Source: Whitmania pigra | Lineage: Eukaryota; Annelida; Clitellata; Hirudinida; Haemopidae | Assembly (NCBI GenBank): GCA_021613335.1 | Contig: JAJTWR010000353.1 | Coordinates: 597,001-661,000, forward strand | Reading direction: 5' to 3' | Length of the DNA: 64,000 nucleotides | In this document: piece after piece, positions 23,544 through 35,100 of the stretch | How the letters are laid out: every line of letters starts with the position of its first letter | Position numbering within the stretch: the first letter of the stretch is position 1 | The notes under the pieces: generated by a model | The model's input: only the letters and a program-made list of their open reading frames with translations | Told to the model about the DNA's origin: nothing | The model's database searches: none | Translations under genes and position numbers: made by a program

Positions 23544-26500
23544 AACTTGTCTCGGGGATCTTCAAAGCCGATGTCGATCTATCCTTAGAATTTCAAGCTT
23601 CGAAATTGTTCGCTGATTGCTTTTCAAGTGAACCGACTGAGTCGTCACCTCAGAAGAAACAGTTTTTTTTTTGTATTTGGCACGCGAATTTATTTATGAT
23701 TAAATTGATAATCTCGCCTTTTCATTCTCCCAGGGTTCATAATTTAATACTCTCTCACATACTCTATCGGTCGGTCGCTATCCTGAATCGGCTCAGATTA
23801 GATCAATCATCTGCTCTACAAACCATCGTAAGACCGGAGTTGTTTTTCAGCAACGGACTCATAAATTTGCGTGCAGCTCCCCCAGTTTAATTTATGAGTT
23901 ATTTTCGTCTGGAGATTTACTTTATGAGTCTCGTGTTTTCTTTTGTTTTGTGCTAGGACCCAGTTTTTAAAGTCTTGCTCTTATCGCTGGCTTGAAAGTG
24001 ATTTGAATAATCTATAGATTATTTGCTTTATTGGATGGGTCCTGGAGAAAATATAAAGAGGCTGGTAACGCGATATCTTTGTTATAAGAGCAACTTTCTC
24101 GTTTTTTTAACATTTTCTAGGAAAGCTACATTTTAGACGATGAATGTTGGAAAATATCTCCTGATGCGCAATTTCTTTTCCTCGTCCGTAACTCTCGACT
24201 CGAATAATGAATGGCCTGGTGTCGCATTCGACTCCAGCAGATCAGAGATTCTTTAAAAATCTCGGCATGTTTCTTCCCCAAGTTTTGTTTATGCTTCCCA
24301 TGTTGAGTTTACTGCGCTGTTGTCTGTGATTAGGAATATCAAGGAAGCGGTATCATGGCCTGTGATAGTATCACAATGTAATCGTATGTAAAGTGTCTTT
24401 TCGTCGTCATCGCGATCGATTCCATTTGTCGTTGGGGCCGAATCGCATCATCTGTCTTGAATGTCCGTAAGTTAAACTTCGTCGATTCCGATGATTGTTA
24501 GCATCGCAATGAACTCTTGAACAGCTGGCCAACGTTGTATCTATCCACCGTGTGCTTGCAGACACTTTTATTTTGTAAACAGTGTATTGATAAGAAACTT
24601 TTGGCCGGAAGGCGAGAACAAGTTTCGCGGCTCTTTTTTAAAATCTTATCTATGTCGTGCATAAGAAAGTGCGAAAAATCTGTTGAAAGCATTAGGATCA
24701 TCACTTAGAAGATTTAACGGCGCCGAGCCAGGAATGAGCCAGGCTTACCCGCAAGTAAATAAAACTGTCTGGCAGGTGAATCGCGCCTGCCTGTTTTTTT
24801 TTTTTATGGATTTGGAGAGTATTCTTTGGGTTCCGATTAAATTTAAATACCCGGAGCTCTTGAGCATGCGCAAGAAAAAGTTCTTAAATCTCTTTCCCAA
24901 GGAAATCGTATAGCTGGGGTGGCGTTAAATCTCAGAGCGAATGAATGTACCTCGCTCGACTCACTAACTCCAGCAAAATCCAAACCAGACAAAATCTCGA
25001 TTTTCGCTTTTTGGTTCGAATCGCGTCTTCCCGGGACGGTGTAGACTTTCAAGTTGCAACCTCATCTTTGACAGGGAAAACAAATTAAATTGAGCATGAA
25101 GACTGAGGTGAAGTTGTTTTTGTTTTGACTTATTTTAATTTCTGCGTCCGTCAGCGCCTCCCTCCGATCTCCATAAATAACTTTCAGGCATCAACCTTGA
25201 GTTTTTGGCTCTTAATTGATTGTTATTCTTTGCTAAATGTCTTTGCACTCGGGACGTGTTTTTTGTTTATCATCGCGAAAATCGCTTTGAGGATCCTGCG
25301 CATTGCCATTACTCTTTCGAAATTGCTTCATCCTCCGAGAAGAGCAATGCCGAGCTAACCAGACAAATTTTATAAGCTTAATTACGAACCATCATTTCTC
25401 AATAATTATGAGAAAAGTGGAAACAATTCGAACACAGAGCTTCAGTTATGGATTTATCCGTACAAAAAAAAATAAGGAGTATATTTTTACCATAACCTTC
25501 CTACGCACTCGTTGTGCAGCCGTAAGATTTATTATGAATTTAAAAATGCTAATGAATTAGTCTCGTTTTGAGGTGAAATCACAAAGAACAACCATTGGTT
25601 TGGCCGATCAATAAGACGAATTTTTACTATAGGCTGCAAGGACGCGAATCATTTTTCATACTTCGACAGAAAAATTTGGAAGGAATTTTTAAATGGCTCG
25701 GAGCGGAAGGATTGTTTATAACCCAAACGAATTTTCTGTCGTCGATCGCGACCCACATTCTTCAAGTAAACACTTTACATCCATTTTCGTCCTTATTCGA
25801 TGACTTTCAAAAGGCAAAGCATCATTAGCTTCCCCAATCTTTTTGTACCCAAATGTGTACGACGTACAGCCCTTTGCAGATTAAAATTGTTCCCATGAGT
25901 GTCAACGATTAATTATGATTACAAGAACATCGTCTGGAAACACGCCTAACCGTTTGGGATGAGACAAATTATCGACAAGATCTGAAATTATTATAATTAT
26001 CAAATATCATTTCAAGAAATTGAATTTTATCATTTTACATTTTTAAGTTACCGCATTGAATAATTTGTAAATGCAGAATAATTAAAAAATAGTATTAAAC
26101 TTAAATTCATGTAAAAACAATAACAATGTGTTTTCCATCACTGGATATAAAACTTTGTTGTCGTATCCTAATGCTAACAACTCAGCAAGGTTATCCAGTG
26201 GAGTTCTCGCCAAAACAAATGACAAATTGATGTCCTTCAGAATGTTTACGATTTCTCGATAAACCGAAGCCTTGTAATTTCGGATGAAATTGTAATGGTG
26301 TCTTAAAACTTAACAGAAATAGTTAACATTGTTGCATCGATCAAGATTGAAATTGGAACATTTATAATGATAGATAAATAGAATAAATAAAGACGCTTAT
26401 TTTGATGCCCCAAGATGATGACTAAAATGTTTGGTTTCTCCTTAAGGCAATCTTAACAATGTTCTCAGAGCAGGGCGATCTAATTTATTAAAACCTTAAT

Positions 26501-27073
26501 TCAGTTTTTTATGTTGTTCAAAATTAACTAGGAATTAAATAATTCCCGAGTCATCGCGGTCTTAACCCTACATGACTATAAGAGCTAGTTAGGTTTACGT
26601 TCTAGATAACCACTTGGCTAAAAGCAGCGTTTAGAATTGTAAACTGATGACTCTAATATATACAAAGTTCTTTCAGCTTCGTGCTTAAGGATATACATAT
26701 TTGGTGTTCAAGTGATTTAGAAAAAATTACAAGTGAGAGATGGTCCAATTTTCCATGGGTAACCCAGAATTTTCAATTGGTTTCCTTTGTTGTTCGGTAC
26801 TTTTTATTAAAAAGTTATTGTTCAGCTAAGCAAAAATTAGATGCATTAATATTTGCGATTAACAAAAGTAGCTAATGGTTTTCACATGGGTGCTTAAAAA
26901 ATTTTGATTAGTGTTACAGAGTATTTTTGAGCAGACAAAAACGCTAATTGAAAACGACGTAATCCCGTTTGCTGCATTAGCTTCGTCGAACAATTTAATA
27001 CTGTTTTATTAAGTTTGGTCATAAAATTACATCATAAGTTATAAATTGCTGCGAAATAGAACAGGTAACAGAA

Positions 27074-27120
27074 CAGGGGTCGGCAAAATGCGGTTTGCGT
27101 AACAGGAGCGATCTACTTTT
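27074..27120 (+). mobile_element. hAT-type transposon terminus (solitary end)
   Basis: The sequence caggggtcggcaaaatgcgg, followed by tttgcg, matches the well-known terminal pattern of hAT-superfamily and related non-autonomous elements (CAGGGGTCGGCAAA-like). The matching opposite terminus was not seen within 1 kb on either side, so this is a truncated or diverged copy and its extent is unknown. Confidence 0.5.
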
Positions 27121-27425
27121 TTACTTTTGCTATAAAATAAGAATATTTCTGAAAATGTAAGTTTGACAGGCTAAGAACATTTCCAGCTGGCAAGCAAGGA
27201 AATCATAAGTTATTTTAGGGAGGAAAGATGAAAATTGGAAACTTTTGAGGAGACTCGCTTTTCGATAAGTTATCCACAAATTTACCTAGCAATTCTCAAT
27301 GATTTCTGAAATTTAGATTTCAGTAATTCTTTATTAAACAAGAAACCGAGTTTTTAATACACAAAATATTTTTTAAATTTAACATTTTCATCGCGAAAAA
27401 AACATGTAACTCAAATGTTTAAATG

Positions 27426-27720
27426 ATTAGTAGTGGCAGGATATATATTTGAGCTTAAAAATTAGTATTATAATGCTAGAGTTCGAGATTTCAAAAGAGT
27501 TGTAAAAAAAGTATTTATGGTGTTGAACAATGAACAATATAAAATGCCTCAAATAAACAAGTTTAAGAGTATTAAATGCTATTAGTAGTGGCAGGAGATA
27601 TATTTGAACTTAAAGGTTAGTGTTATAATGCTAGAGCTTGAGATTTCTAAAAGAGTTGTATAAAAAAGTGTTACAGTGTTGAACAACAAGCAATTATAAA
27701 TGTCTGAAATAAACAATTTT
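27426..27720 (+). repeat. Tandem duplication, 155-bp period, two copies
   Basis: Copy 1 begins at 27426 and copy 2 at 27581, both with attagtagtggcagga. They share aligned landmarks (ataatgctagag, gagatttc, gttgaacaa, aaataaacaa) with scattered substitutions and small indels. The function is unknown and the composition is AT-rich. Confidence 0.88.
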
Positions 27721-28094
27721 CCAAAAGCAATGTAGCCATCTAAAAACCAGATCAATAATTCCAACATCTAGTTAAAAACCACTCCACAATTACCATCAAG
27801 ATGAGAACATTGCAAGTTCATGTAAGCATATAGCAACAACACTGATTTGTGGTGGCAATATATCCAATCCTGATTTTAGATTGAAAGAATACAGATTCTC
27901 TAGAGCTAAGATTCTAAGTAACTGAGTTTAAAATGTTTTAAAATTCATTTGAGATGAAAAACAGTCAACAATCTGACAGAACACGGGTCAAGGTCAACAA
28001 CTCCAAGAAATGTAACAACATAAAACAACACTAAACAATAAAGAGCGGCTATAACTTAACTTGTAACTTAGCCCATGATGTTATCAGCAAGTTA

Positions 28095-30168
28095 CTAATA
28101 TTTCTGAACGAAGCTTGGATTTATCGAATTCTGCGACATCATAAGCGAGGATTTTGAACCATAATGACTCCTGAATGGAGTAGTCTGACCACTGAGAGCA
28201 GCACTCCTGATGTTGGCCATTTTTCTGAAGTACTTGATCCTTCTTTCCTTGCCATAAAGATCATCGAGGAGTTCTTGCCAGTATGATAGAACACATATTA
28301 AGGCTGCAATCTGAAAGCATTTCATGAACTGAAGAAATGGTTCTTTTATGGAAGCTCAGAAGTAACACAATTACAGACATAAATGGACTGATCAAGCTAA
28401 TTCTGGCAATGGCTAGATTTTATATTTGATAAATTGATCGCATTTGGTGTTAAATTACTTTTTCATATCTAAACGGTTTTTTAAAGTCTTTATGAATAAA
28501 AAAGACCTGAAAAACTTACAAAAATAAATGAGTTTAGAACCCAATATATTGCCACAACAATGCTCTCGGGTATCACGTAGATCATTTCCTGAAACAAAAT
28601 CAAAATAATTGTAAATTTTATTGTCTCTGTAAAAACATTGCTAAGCTTTTTTAGACCAACCCGGAATCTGTGACCCCCTGTCCATGACATAATGTAAACA
28701 CCGAGGAAAATGTCATAGATTCTATCGACAGACATTCCGATAACCCAAGCTTTGATGAATTTGTGACCTTCGTATTGCTGGAACAATAGCAGCAATAATA
28801 ACTATTATTACATTTTTAAATATCTCTGGCATCAGCAATAATAATACTTTCATTATTCACAACAAAAGCACATTATTTATAACAAACAAATACAAATAAT
28901 CAAAGACAAACATTGTCATAATAGAAAATATTCCCACACTATGGACCATTTAAGACTTACATAATTTATTCCAATCAGCAGAAGAATGCCAAGTATGAAA
29001 ATTCCAACGCTGACAAATAATTCGATGTACATCAAGGGAATGATGCCTGAAATAATTTATGTGTGTGATTAATCAGAACGTAAAATTTTGAAATATGTTA
29101 ATTAAGAGTTGTTAAATATAAACTATTTTCAGTTATTTTGTTAATAATAAGCACTTCTTACCAGGGGGCATGTACAAGAATACTTGTTGTGGTTCTGCTT
29201 GCCTCTCCAGAGCATGAAGTCTTACAAGGATGTCAACGTCAATGATGAAGTTTATTATCGCTATGACCTTCAAAGCAAATTATCATCATTTTACATAAAG
29301 TTAAAATGATTTAAGCATTCTAACAATTTGCATGAACATTTTGTCATAATATCACAACTCTAGATTGCAAGGTCTGATGCCTTGATGTGGTAATCCTAAA
29401 AAAATGAATTCATTCTCATTTGAGTAAGATCTTTCTGTACATAGATGCAAACCCTTGCACAACCTGAGGAGATGGCCTTTGCTTTGCTCCAGTCTAGACT
29501 CTAGACCCAAATGACAAATAATCTCCCCGTTTGAGGAGAGGGGCAGTCTAGACTCAGGTTGCGCAAGGGTTTGCATCCCCTTGGAAAAACTGAAATTACG
29601 CCCCTGTTTCTGTGTTGCCATTTTTACGGAAATTATTCATTTTCAAATTCTCTTATCCTAGTCATCTTATTTAATAAAAATTTGTTCTAATATTTTTAAT
29701 CTATATACAATGTTGATTCTAAATCTGCCATATGTTACATTGTTCTACATCTACTATATTTTGCACTTATTCTGACAAATTATTTTTTGATAAAAATTTT
29801 GAAAATGTTGATTTTGCGGTACAAATCATCTTGATTAGCTATTGATTTGTCAACCAAATTTGAACATTCCTTATGGAATAAATATGGTTCTGTCAAATTG
29901 TTGTTTGATATAGTGGAAAAATTCCATATTTTACTTTCTGCTATCTAGTTTAGACTTTATATTTTATAGTATATTAATTTGCATTATTTACTATTTTCAA
30001 ATATCTTTCACTCCAGACTTTACCACATTTTAACCACCTTATCACAATACAGCAGGTATAGCAGACAAAATTACTAACCAGAGTAAAAACTGCGCTAGCT
30101 CGGCTCCCCTTTACCAAAGTATCAAAACAGCAGCATCCAGCCAATAATGGCATCTTGTGCACATGCAC
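28095..30168 (-). CDS. Four-transmembrane protein, LAPTM-like
   Basis: Six exons (complement): 30079-30168, 29162-29267, 28961-29046, 28661-28777, 28520-28588 and 28095-28310. They close into one frame of 227 aa; human LAPTM4A has 233. The N-terminus MPLLAGCCCFDTLVKGSR has the Cys cluster followed by a basic, Gly-rich segment seen at the start of LAPTM proteins. Four hydrophobic segments follow: about 26-47; 67-92 (VSVGIFILGILLLIGINY); 100-122 (AWVIGMSVDRIYDIFLG); and 135-165. The cytosolic C-tail of about 60 residues is Ser-rich and ends FVQKY. It lacks the PY motifs that recruit Nedd4 ligases in vertebrate LAPTMs. A lysosome/endosome membrane role is inferred from the family. Similarity is weak, so another tetraspan family is possible. 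Intron 1 contains a MITE. The start could also be the Met six codons in. Confidence 0.7.
29444..29577 (+). mobile_element. MITE / foldback element with 25-bp terminal inverted repeats
   Basis: The left arm at 29444-29468 (gatgcaaacccttgcacaac plus ctgag) and the right arm at 29553-29577 are reverse complements with a single mismatch. The element is 134 bp with a GC-richer interior and no coding capacity. No obvious target-site duplication is visible. It lies in the first intron of the LAPTM-like gene, and a relative occurs at 17671. Confidence 0.8.
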
Positions 30169-30931
30169 GGAGTTTATAAATAAAAAACAATACGATTCTC
30201 AGTTATCATCACCTGGATTACAGGTGAACGCCTTTTGTTTACCAAAAACACTGAACCCATCAAAGCCACACATCTGTCAGCCGCCAGCTATGCGCTTTAC
30301 TTATGTCGTTCTATTAATTTGTACTTAGTTAAACAATTTATTTAAACATATTTCTGAATTTGTGTAGACTGAAAAGGTAGAGGACAGATGAACGCCACAA
30401 ACGGCTTTCGCAAGGCATACCAAGGCCCAGAAATAACTTCACCTAGAATTATGGCTAACTAAATCACTTATAGTTCCACGAACCACAAGCTACCTTCACA
30501 AAGTTACATTCGGCGGGTGAGTCCAGATCACCTTCACAAATAATACTCTAAATCTACTGTTGGCTACGAGCGCTGACGTCTGGGGAGCAAAACCGCCATT
30601 TTACAAAACCAGGCCAAACAAATCACGAGCCTAGACTGTCTTCACTAAACATGAGAAGTGAGATGGAAGCCATGATGCTAATGCAAGCAAAATATCAGTA
30701 ACCTATGCAAATGAAAAAAACTAAAGTGCTACTCAATAGCAAAATTAGAAAAACCAACATTTCTATTTCATTTATTAAGCCTAAAGAGAACAGAAGTTGT
30801 TAGAAATGCATGAGGTTGTATCAAATTATCTTTGATCATCTCAAACCTAGTTAGACAAACATGATTAGAAAAGCTTTGGAAATGTTCAACATCAACTCAG
30901 AATTACATTCAGCATAAACCAAGAACTTGGC
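30169..30931. other. Intergenic region between the FUN14 gene and the LAPTM-like gene
   Basis: This 763-bp stretch lies upstream of the LAPTM-like start and downstream of the FUN14-domain stop. Both genes are on the minus strand, so it holds the LAPTM-like promoter and the FUN14 gene's 3' flank. I see no further ORF, RNA gene or repeat. Confidence 0.4.
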
Positions 30932-31689
30932 TTATAAAGCAACTCCAATGGAAAATCCTCCCAGGAATCCAACCACAAGAGAAACATTTTTCTTGGCAAA
31001 TCTCTTCACCTGAAGACAAATAAACAATTCAATAAATGATAGCAGTACAATCATTTTGTTTTAAGAAAATGTACACTAAATTAAATTAACCCTCGCCCTC
31101 TTGCTTTCCATGGTTTCAAGTTTCTTTTTTGCTTTGTAAATGATTTTGTCTGTTGCACTCCAATTGATCTGCACCCAGCCCTGGTTATTGGCAACCTTTA
31201 AAGAGCATTCATAAATTGCTATTTTTCAATTATCAGAGTAGTTTAGTTCATAACATATCAATAGCATGATAAATAATATAATATCATATCATATAATAAA
31301 TAATTCAAACACCTGAAGGTAACTTAAGTTATTGCTTCAAGAAATTGTTAAAATCAATTGTTCTAGTCAAAATCAAAAGTCATGAAGCTAGATTATTGTT
31401 GGAAGAATTTTGAAACTCACAGCAAGAAATATGAGAGTACCACCAATAGCCAATGATGCAACCTTTCCCACTCTTGATAAAACAAGTCCAGAGCAACTAA
31501 CACGCAAAATAAGCAATGAATACCAGACAAAAGAGATGCCGACAAAAGCTAAATCGAATCACTTCATCAAAGATAGCAAAAAACTCACACTCCTGCAGTT
31601 GCTCCCAAAGCTATCTGCTTGATTACTGAACCTTTGGTTATTTCATTAATTGCCTTCTCAATATCAGACTCAGAAAGGTCGGAAGCCAT
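30932..31689 (-). CDS. FUN14-domain protein (FUNDC1/2-like), short form
   Basis: Four exons (complement): 31589-31689, 31421-31496, 31091-31195 and 30932-31009, giving 119 aa in a closed frame. Conserved FUN14 landmarks appear in order: ATAGVCSGLVLSRVGKVAS, a first hydrophobic segment GGTLIFLAVANNQGWVQINW, a basic amphipathic helix KAKKKLETMESKRARVKRF, and a second hydrophobic segment VSLVVGFLGGFSIGVAL at the C-terminus. Mammalian FUNDC1 (155 aa) sits in the mitochondrial outer membrane and acts as a mitophagy receptor through an N-terminal Y-x-x-L LC3-binding motif. Here the N-terminus is shorter (MASDLSESDIEKAINEIT) and I see no such motif, so a receptor role by that route is not supported. 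The gene is divergent from the coatomer gene. Confidence 0.88.
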
Positions 31690-32090
31690 ATTATTGAATC
31701 CTACATGAAATAGCAACAATTTAATATTTACATTTGTTTAATATTTGCATAATCGTGCGCTGGAACTAAAACTACCCACCACCAAGCAGAACAGCGAACC
31801 GATATCTAAGAAAACCTACTTTTCTTGACTAGAGGAAACTACATCTTTAGCGCATTATTTGCGCAAAAGACAAAAATTACATTTTACGTTCGCAACATTT
31901 TTGACTTTAGCAGACATTTGATCCTTATTAAATTTCATTTGCGGTTAGTTCATTGCTTCGCAGGTAGATTCCTTCGTAAAACAAATTAATTTTAATTTTT
32001 ATTAATTTACAAAATTTTTTTATAATTAACGCTACTATAATTATAAAATAATTGCAATGTAACTAATCTTAAAAATTGAAAATTAATACT

Positions 32091-32102
32091 TGCGCATGCG
32101 CC
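32091..32102 (+). promoter_or_regulatory. NRF1-type palindromic site TGCGCATGCGCC
   Basis: The sequence matches the NRF1/Ewg consensus YGCGCAYGCGCR except at its last base. It lies 93 bp upstream of the coatomer gamma ATG, in an otherwise AT-rich region where such a GC palindrome is unlikely by chance. NRF1 typically drives TATA-less housekeeping and mitochondrial genes, which suits both neighbours. Confidence 0.6.
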
Positions 32103-32111
32103 CCTCATTTT

Positions 32112-32118
32112 TGACGTG
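32112..32118 (+). promoter_or_regulatory. TGACGTG element (CREB3/XBP1-like)
   Basis: The TGACGTG core, followed by T, matches sites bound by CREB3-family and XBP1 factors, which in other animals activate secretory-pathway genes including COPI subunits. It lies 77 bp upstream of the coatomer gamma ATG. Binding here is an inference from motif and gene identity. Confidence 0.4.
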
Positions 32119-32194
32119 TAGTGTTGACTATACTTGCGGGTGCCTGTTACGACAGTTAAAAATAAAGCCCTTATACAGAAAGTTAATTTCTAAA

Positions 32195-35100
32195 ATGAAG
32201 AGAGACAAAAAAGAGGAGGAAGGTACATTGACTTACTGTGGAACATGATGCTTAAAGTTCTGGGTTAACAGTTAAAAAATGAAATGTTGATATTATTTGG
32301 TAGCTGGAGGTAATCCATTTTACAACCTGGAGAAGAGTTCTGTGCTTCAAGAGGTAAATGGCTGATGTGTTTTTATGATTGCGATGGTTCTCTTAAATTT
32401 GACGTTTAATCCAATAGGCTCGCACCTTCAATGAAACTCCAGTCAATGCAAAGAAATGTTGTCTTATTCTTACCAAGATTATGTATATCATCAATCAAGT
32501 ACTTTATTTTTTCTATCACGATTTTTTTTGTTTTGTCTTAGAATGTCATTCATCTTTTCTTTAGGGAGAACAACTTGGTAAAACGGAAGCCACAGAAGCA
32601 TTCTTTGCAATGACCAAGCTGTTTCAGTCAAAGGATGTGAGTATTTTAATTTAGTTGGAATTATCTTGTTATATGTTGGAGATTTTCTAAATCCTGGTGA
32701 CATATCAATTTGATCTTTATTTGAGTTCACTTCTCTAGACAACCCTCAGAAGGCTTGTGTATCTGTGCATTAAGCTGATGACAGACATTGCAGATGATGT
32801 TATTATCGTAACCAGTAGCTTGACCAAAGATATGACTGGCAAGGTATGAATTTATTCCACTTCTATTAGTTGTGCAAAATTGCAACTAATGGTACACCAC
32901 TAACAGTATACATATATTCATGTTTATCAGGAGGACCAATTCAGAGCTCCAGCTATACGAGCACTTTGCAGGATCACTGATGTTAGTTATTTCTTATTTT
33001 TGTCAAGATAATTTGTATGTCATGTGAATGCAGCTGTCATTATTATGACATTTGATTAAATAGAGGAGTGTAAACTATGAATTAAAAAGTAACTCTGATC
33101 ATGAGGCCTACTGGAAGTCTAAATATTTTCAAGACTTAATAAAATGAAATGAATTACTTATGTAATAATTGCATAAAGAACAATTGTTTTTAATTTTAAT
33201 ATTTTTACATTTATTCTTTTATTTGATTTTTTTTACTTTGTTGCCCTTTGGCTTGTTATATTGCCTTGACAACTGAAATGGACATATAAGGCACTTTAAA
33301 CGTCAGTTAATAATAATTTGTAATAAATTCTCTTTACTCTATCTTCATTAACATTCGCCTGTTTACAGTTTGAACATTATTTCAGGCCAGCATGCTCCAG
33401 AGCATTGAAAGATACATGAAGCAAGCCATTGTTGACAAGGATCCGAGTGTTTCCAGTGCTGCTCTTGCCTCTGCTTTGGTGGGTTGGATTATGATTTTAT
33501 GGATTTTCTCATCTCATTTCTCTGCATGCTATTTCCATTTGCAATCATATAATCTTTGTGCGAGGTCTTTTTCGTGATATTTAGCAAAATGAATCTATTC
33601 TAGCCTCTGTTGCTAAGCTTAAGGTACCATTGGCTGGCACGCAAGTTGGTTCAGAGGGTAGCGTTCAGAGGGTATGAATGAATGAATAAAAGCAACAGTC
33701 ATTGCATTGCCACAAAGCGACCATGGGATGTGGTGGTATGGAGAGCGTCTCTGATGCTTATGCTTATGGCACTTTATAAATAAACATATTATTATTATTA
33801 TTATTAATTAAAGAAATATTTGTTGTTTGTTATTAACTTTCAAGGGTTATTCTCTTTTAAGAGATATATTAATATATGATATATATTATTAATTGTTGTC
33901 GTGCAGCATCTGTCGAGACACAACAGCGATGTTGTGAAGAGGTGGGTCAGTGAAGCCCAGGAAGCTGTGAATAGCGACAGCATTATGGTCCAGGTATGTT
34001 AGATTATCGACATCATCGTCGCCATCGTCAATCATTTAATAATGCAAGGTTGATGACTTCTTTTTATTCTCATCTCTAATCAGTACCATGCATTGGGCTT
34101 GCTGTATCACATCAGGAAATCTGACAAGTTGGCTGTGACCAAACTTGTTTCCAAGTTTACCAGGCATTCTCTCAAATCTCCCTATGCCTATTGCCATCTG
34201 GTAATTTTACTTTTGAATGGAAGCATTTTAAGACCAAAACTGGATTGATAAAATATTAATTCTGTTCAGATAAGAATTGCGTGCAAGCTTCTGGAGGAAG
34301 ACGATGCAGGGTAAATTATGAATAATTAATTAATATCAACAAGTACCATTTTCTATGACAAATTTTCATATTTGCCATTCTCAATGTCCTTATTATTGAA
34401 TTGCATTAACGGCTTTGTTGCTTTCAGATGCGAGGGCCCGATGTACGACTTCATCGAGAGCTGCCTGCGAAATAAGAGCGAGATGGTGATCTACGAGGCG
34501 GCACATGCCATCGTCAACATGAAGAAGACGACCAGTAAGGAGCTCGGTCCTGCCATATCTGTCCTTCAGCTTTTCTGCGGATCATCCAAGCCGACTCTCA
34601 GATTTGCGGCGGTCAGGACTCTGAATAAGGTGCAGATTTGATTCTAAGTCTGCGTTGTTAGTTTTATCGGTTGAGCATTTAAGAGGGATTCTTGTTGAGG
34701 GTAGTGGATTATATTTTCTCTTTTGTCTTTAGCCACACAAATTAGATTTGCCATCATGCCTCTATCACTTGCAAATTAGAAACTCCTCCAAATGACCTCT
34801 AATGTTTTAACCTTACTTTCTTCTAGGTTGCCATGAAGCATCCAGCAGCTGTAACAGCTTGTAATGTTGATCTTGAAAACCTGATCACTGACAGCAACAG
34901 GAGCATCGCCACTTTGGCCATCACCACACTCCTCAAGGTTTTAATGACTTTATTGGTGTATTGTTGATCAGATTGGGTAGTTATAAGGTCTGTAAAACAA
35001 CCATTTCAGTGATAGTTAGAATTTAGGACAGTTGTTTTTACTTAAACATTAAAATATTATAATCACATAATCGATCAATTAAATACCTAATTAGAACTCT

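Larger units (their letters stand above)
23544..28094. other. Gene-poor region downstream of the TGF-beta ligand
   Basis: In 4.5 kb I find no exon with convincing coding character. The first part is the ligand's 3' UTR and flank. A GGCAGG/CCTGCC pairing followed by a T12 tract lies at about 24,772-24,807 but has no recognisable RNA gene around it. A B-box-like ggttcgaatc at about 25,014 has no matching A box or tRNA fold. A hAT-type terminus and a 155-bp tandem duplication are listed separately. Confidence 0.4.
31690..32194. promoter_or_regulatory. Bidirectional promoter region, FUN14 gene / coatomer gamma
   Basis: These 505 bp lie between two divergent start codons. They contain a perfect NRF1-type palindrome near the coatomer side and, 10 bp further on, a TGACGTG core; both are listed separately. 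The rest is AT-rich with no TATA box evident, consistent with housekeeping promoters. Confidence 0.55.

Noticed and set aside
24772..24807. Possible Pol III or rho-independent-like terminator: GGCAGG/CCTGCC pairing plus a T12 run
   Set aside because: No RNA gene or internal Pol III promoter lies upstream, and bacterial-type terminators are not expected in an animal genome.
25012..25026. B-box-like ggttcgaatc
   Set aside because: There is no A box at tRNA distance and no foldable cloverleaf; a single 10-bp match is expected by chance.
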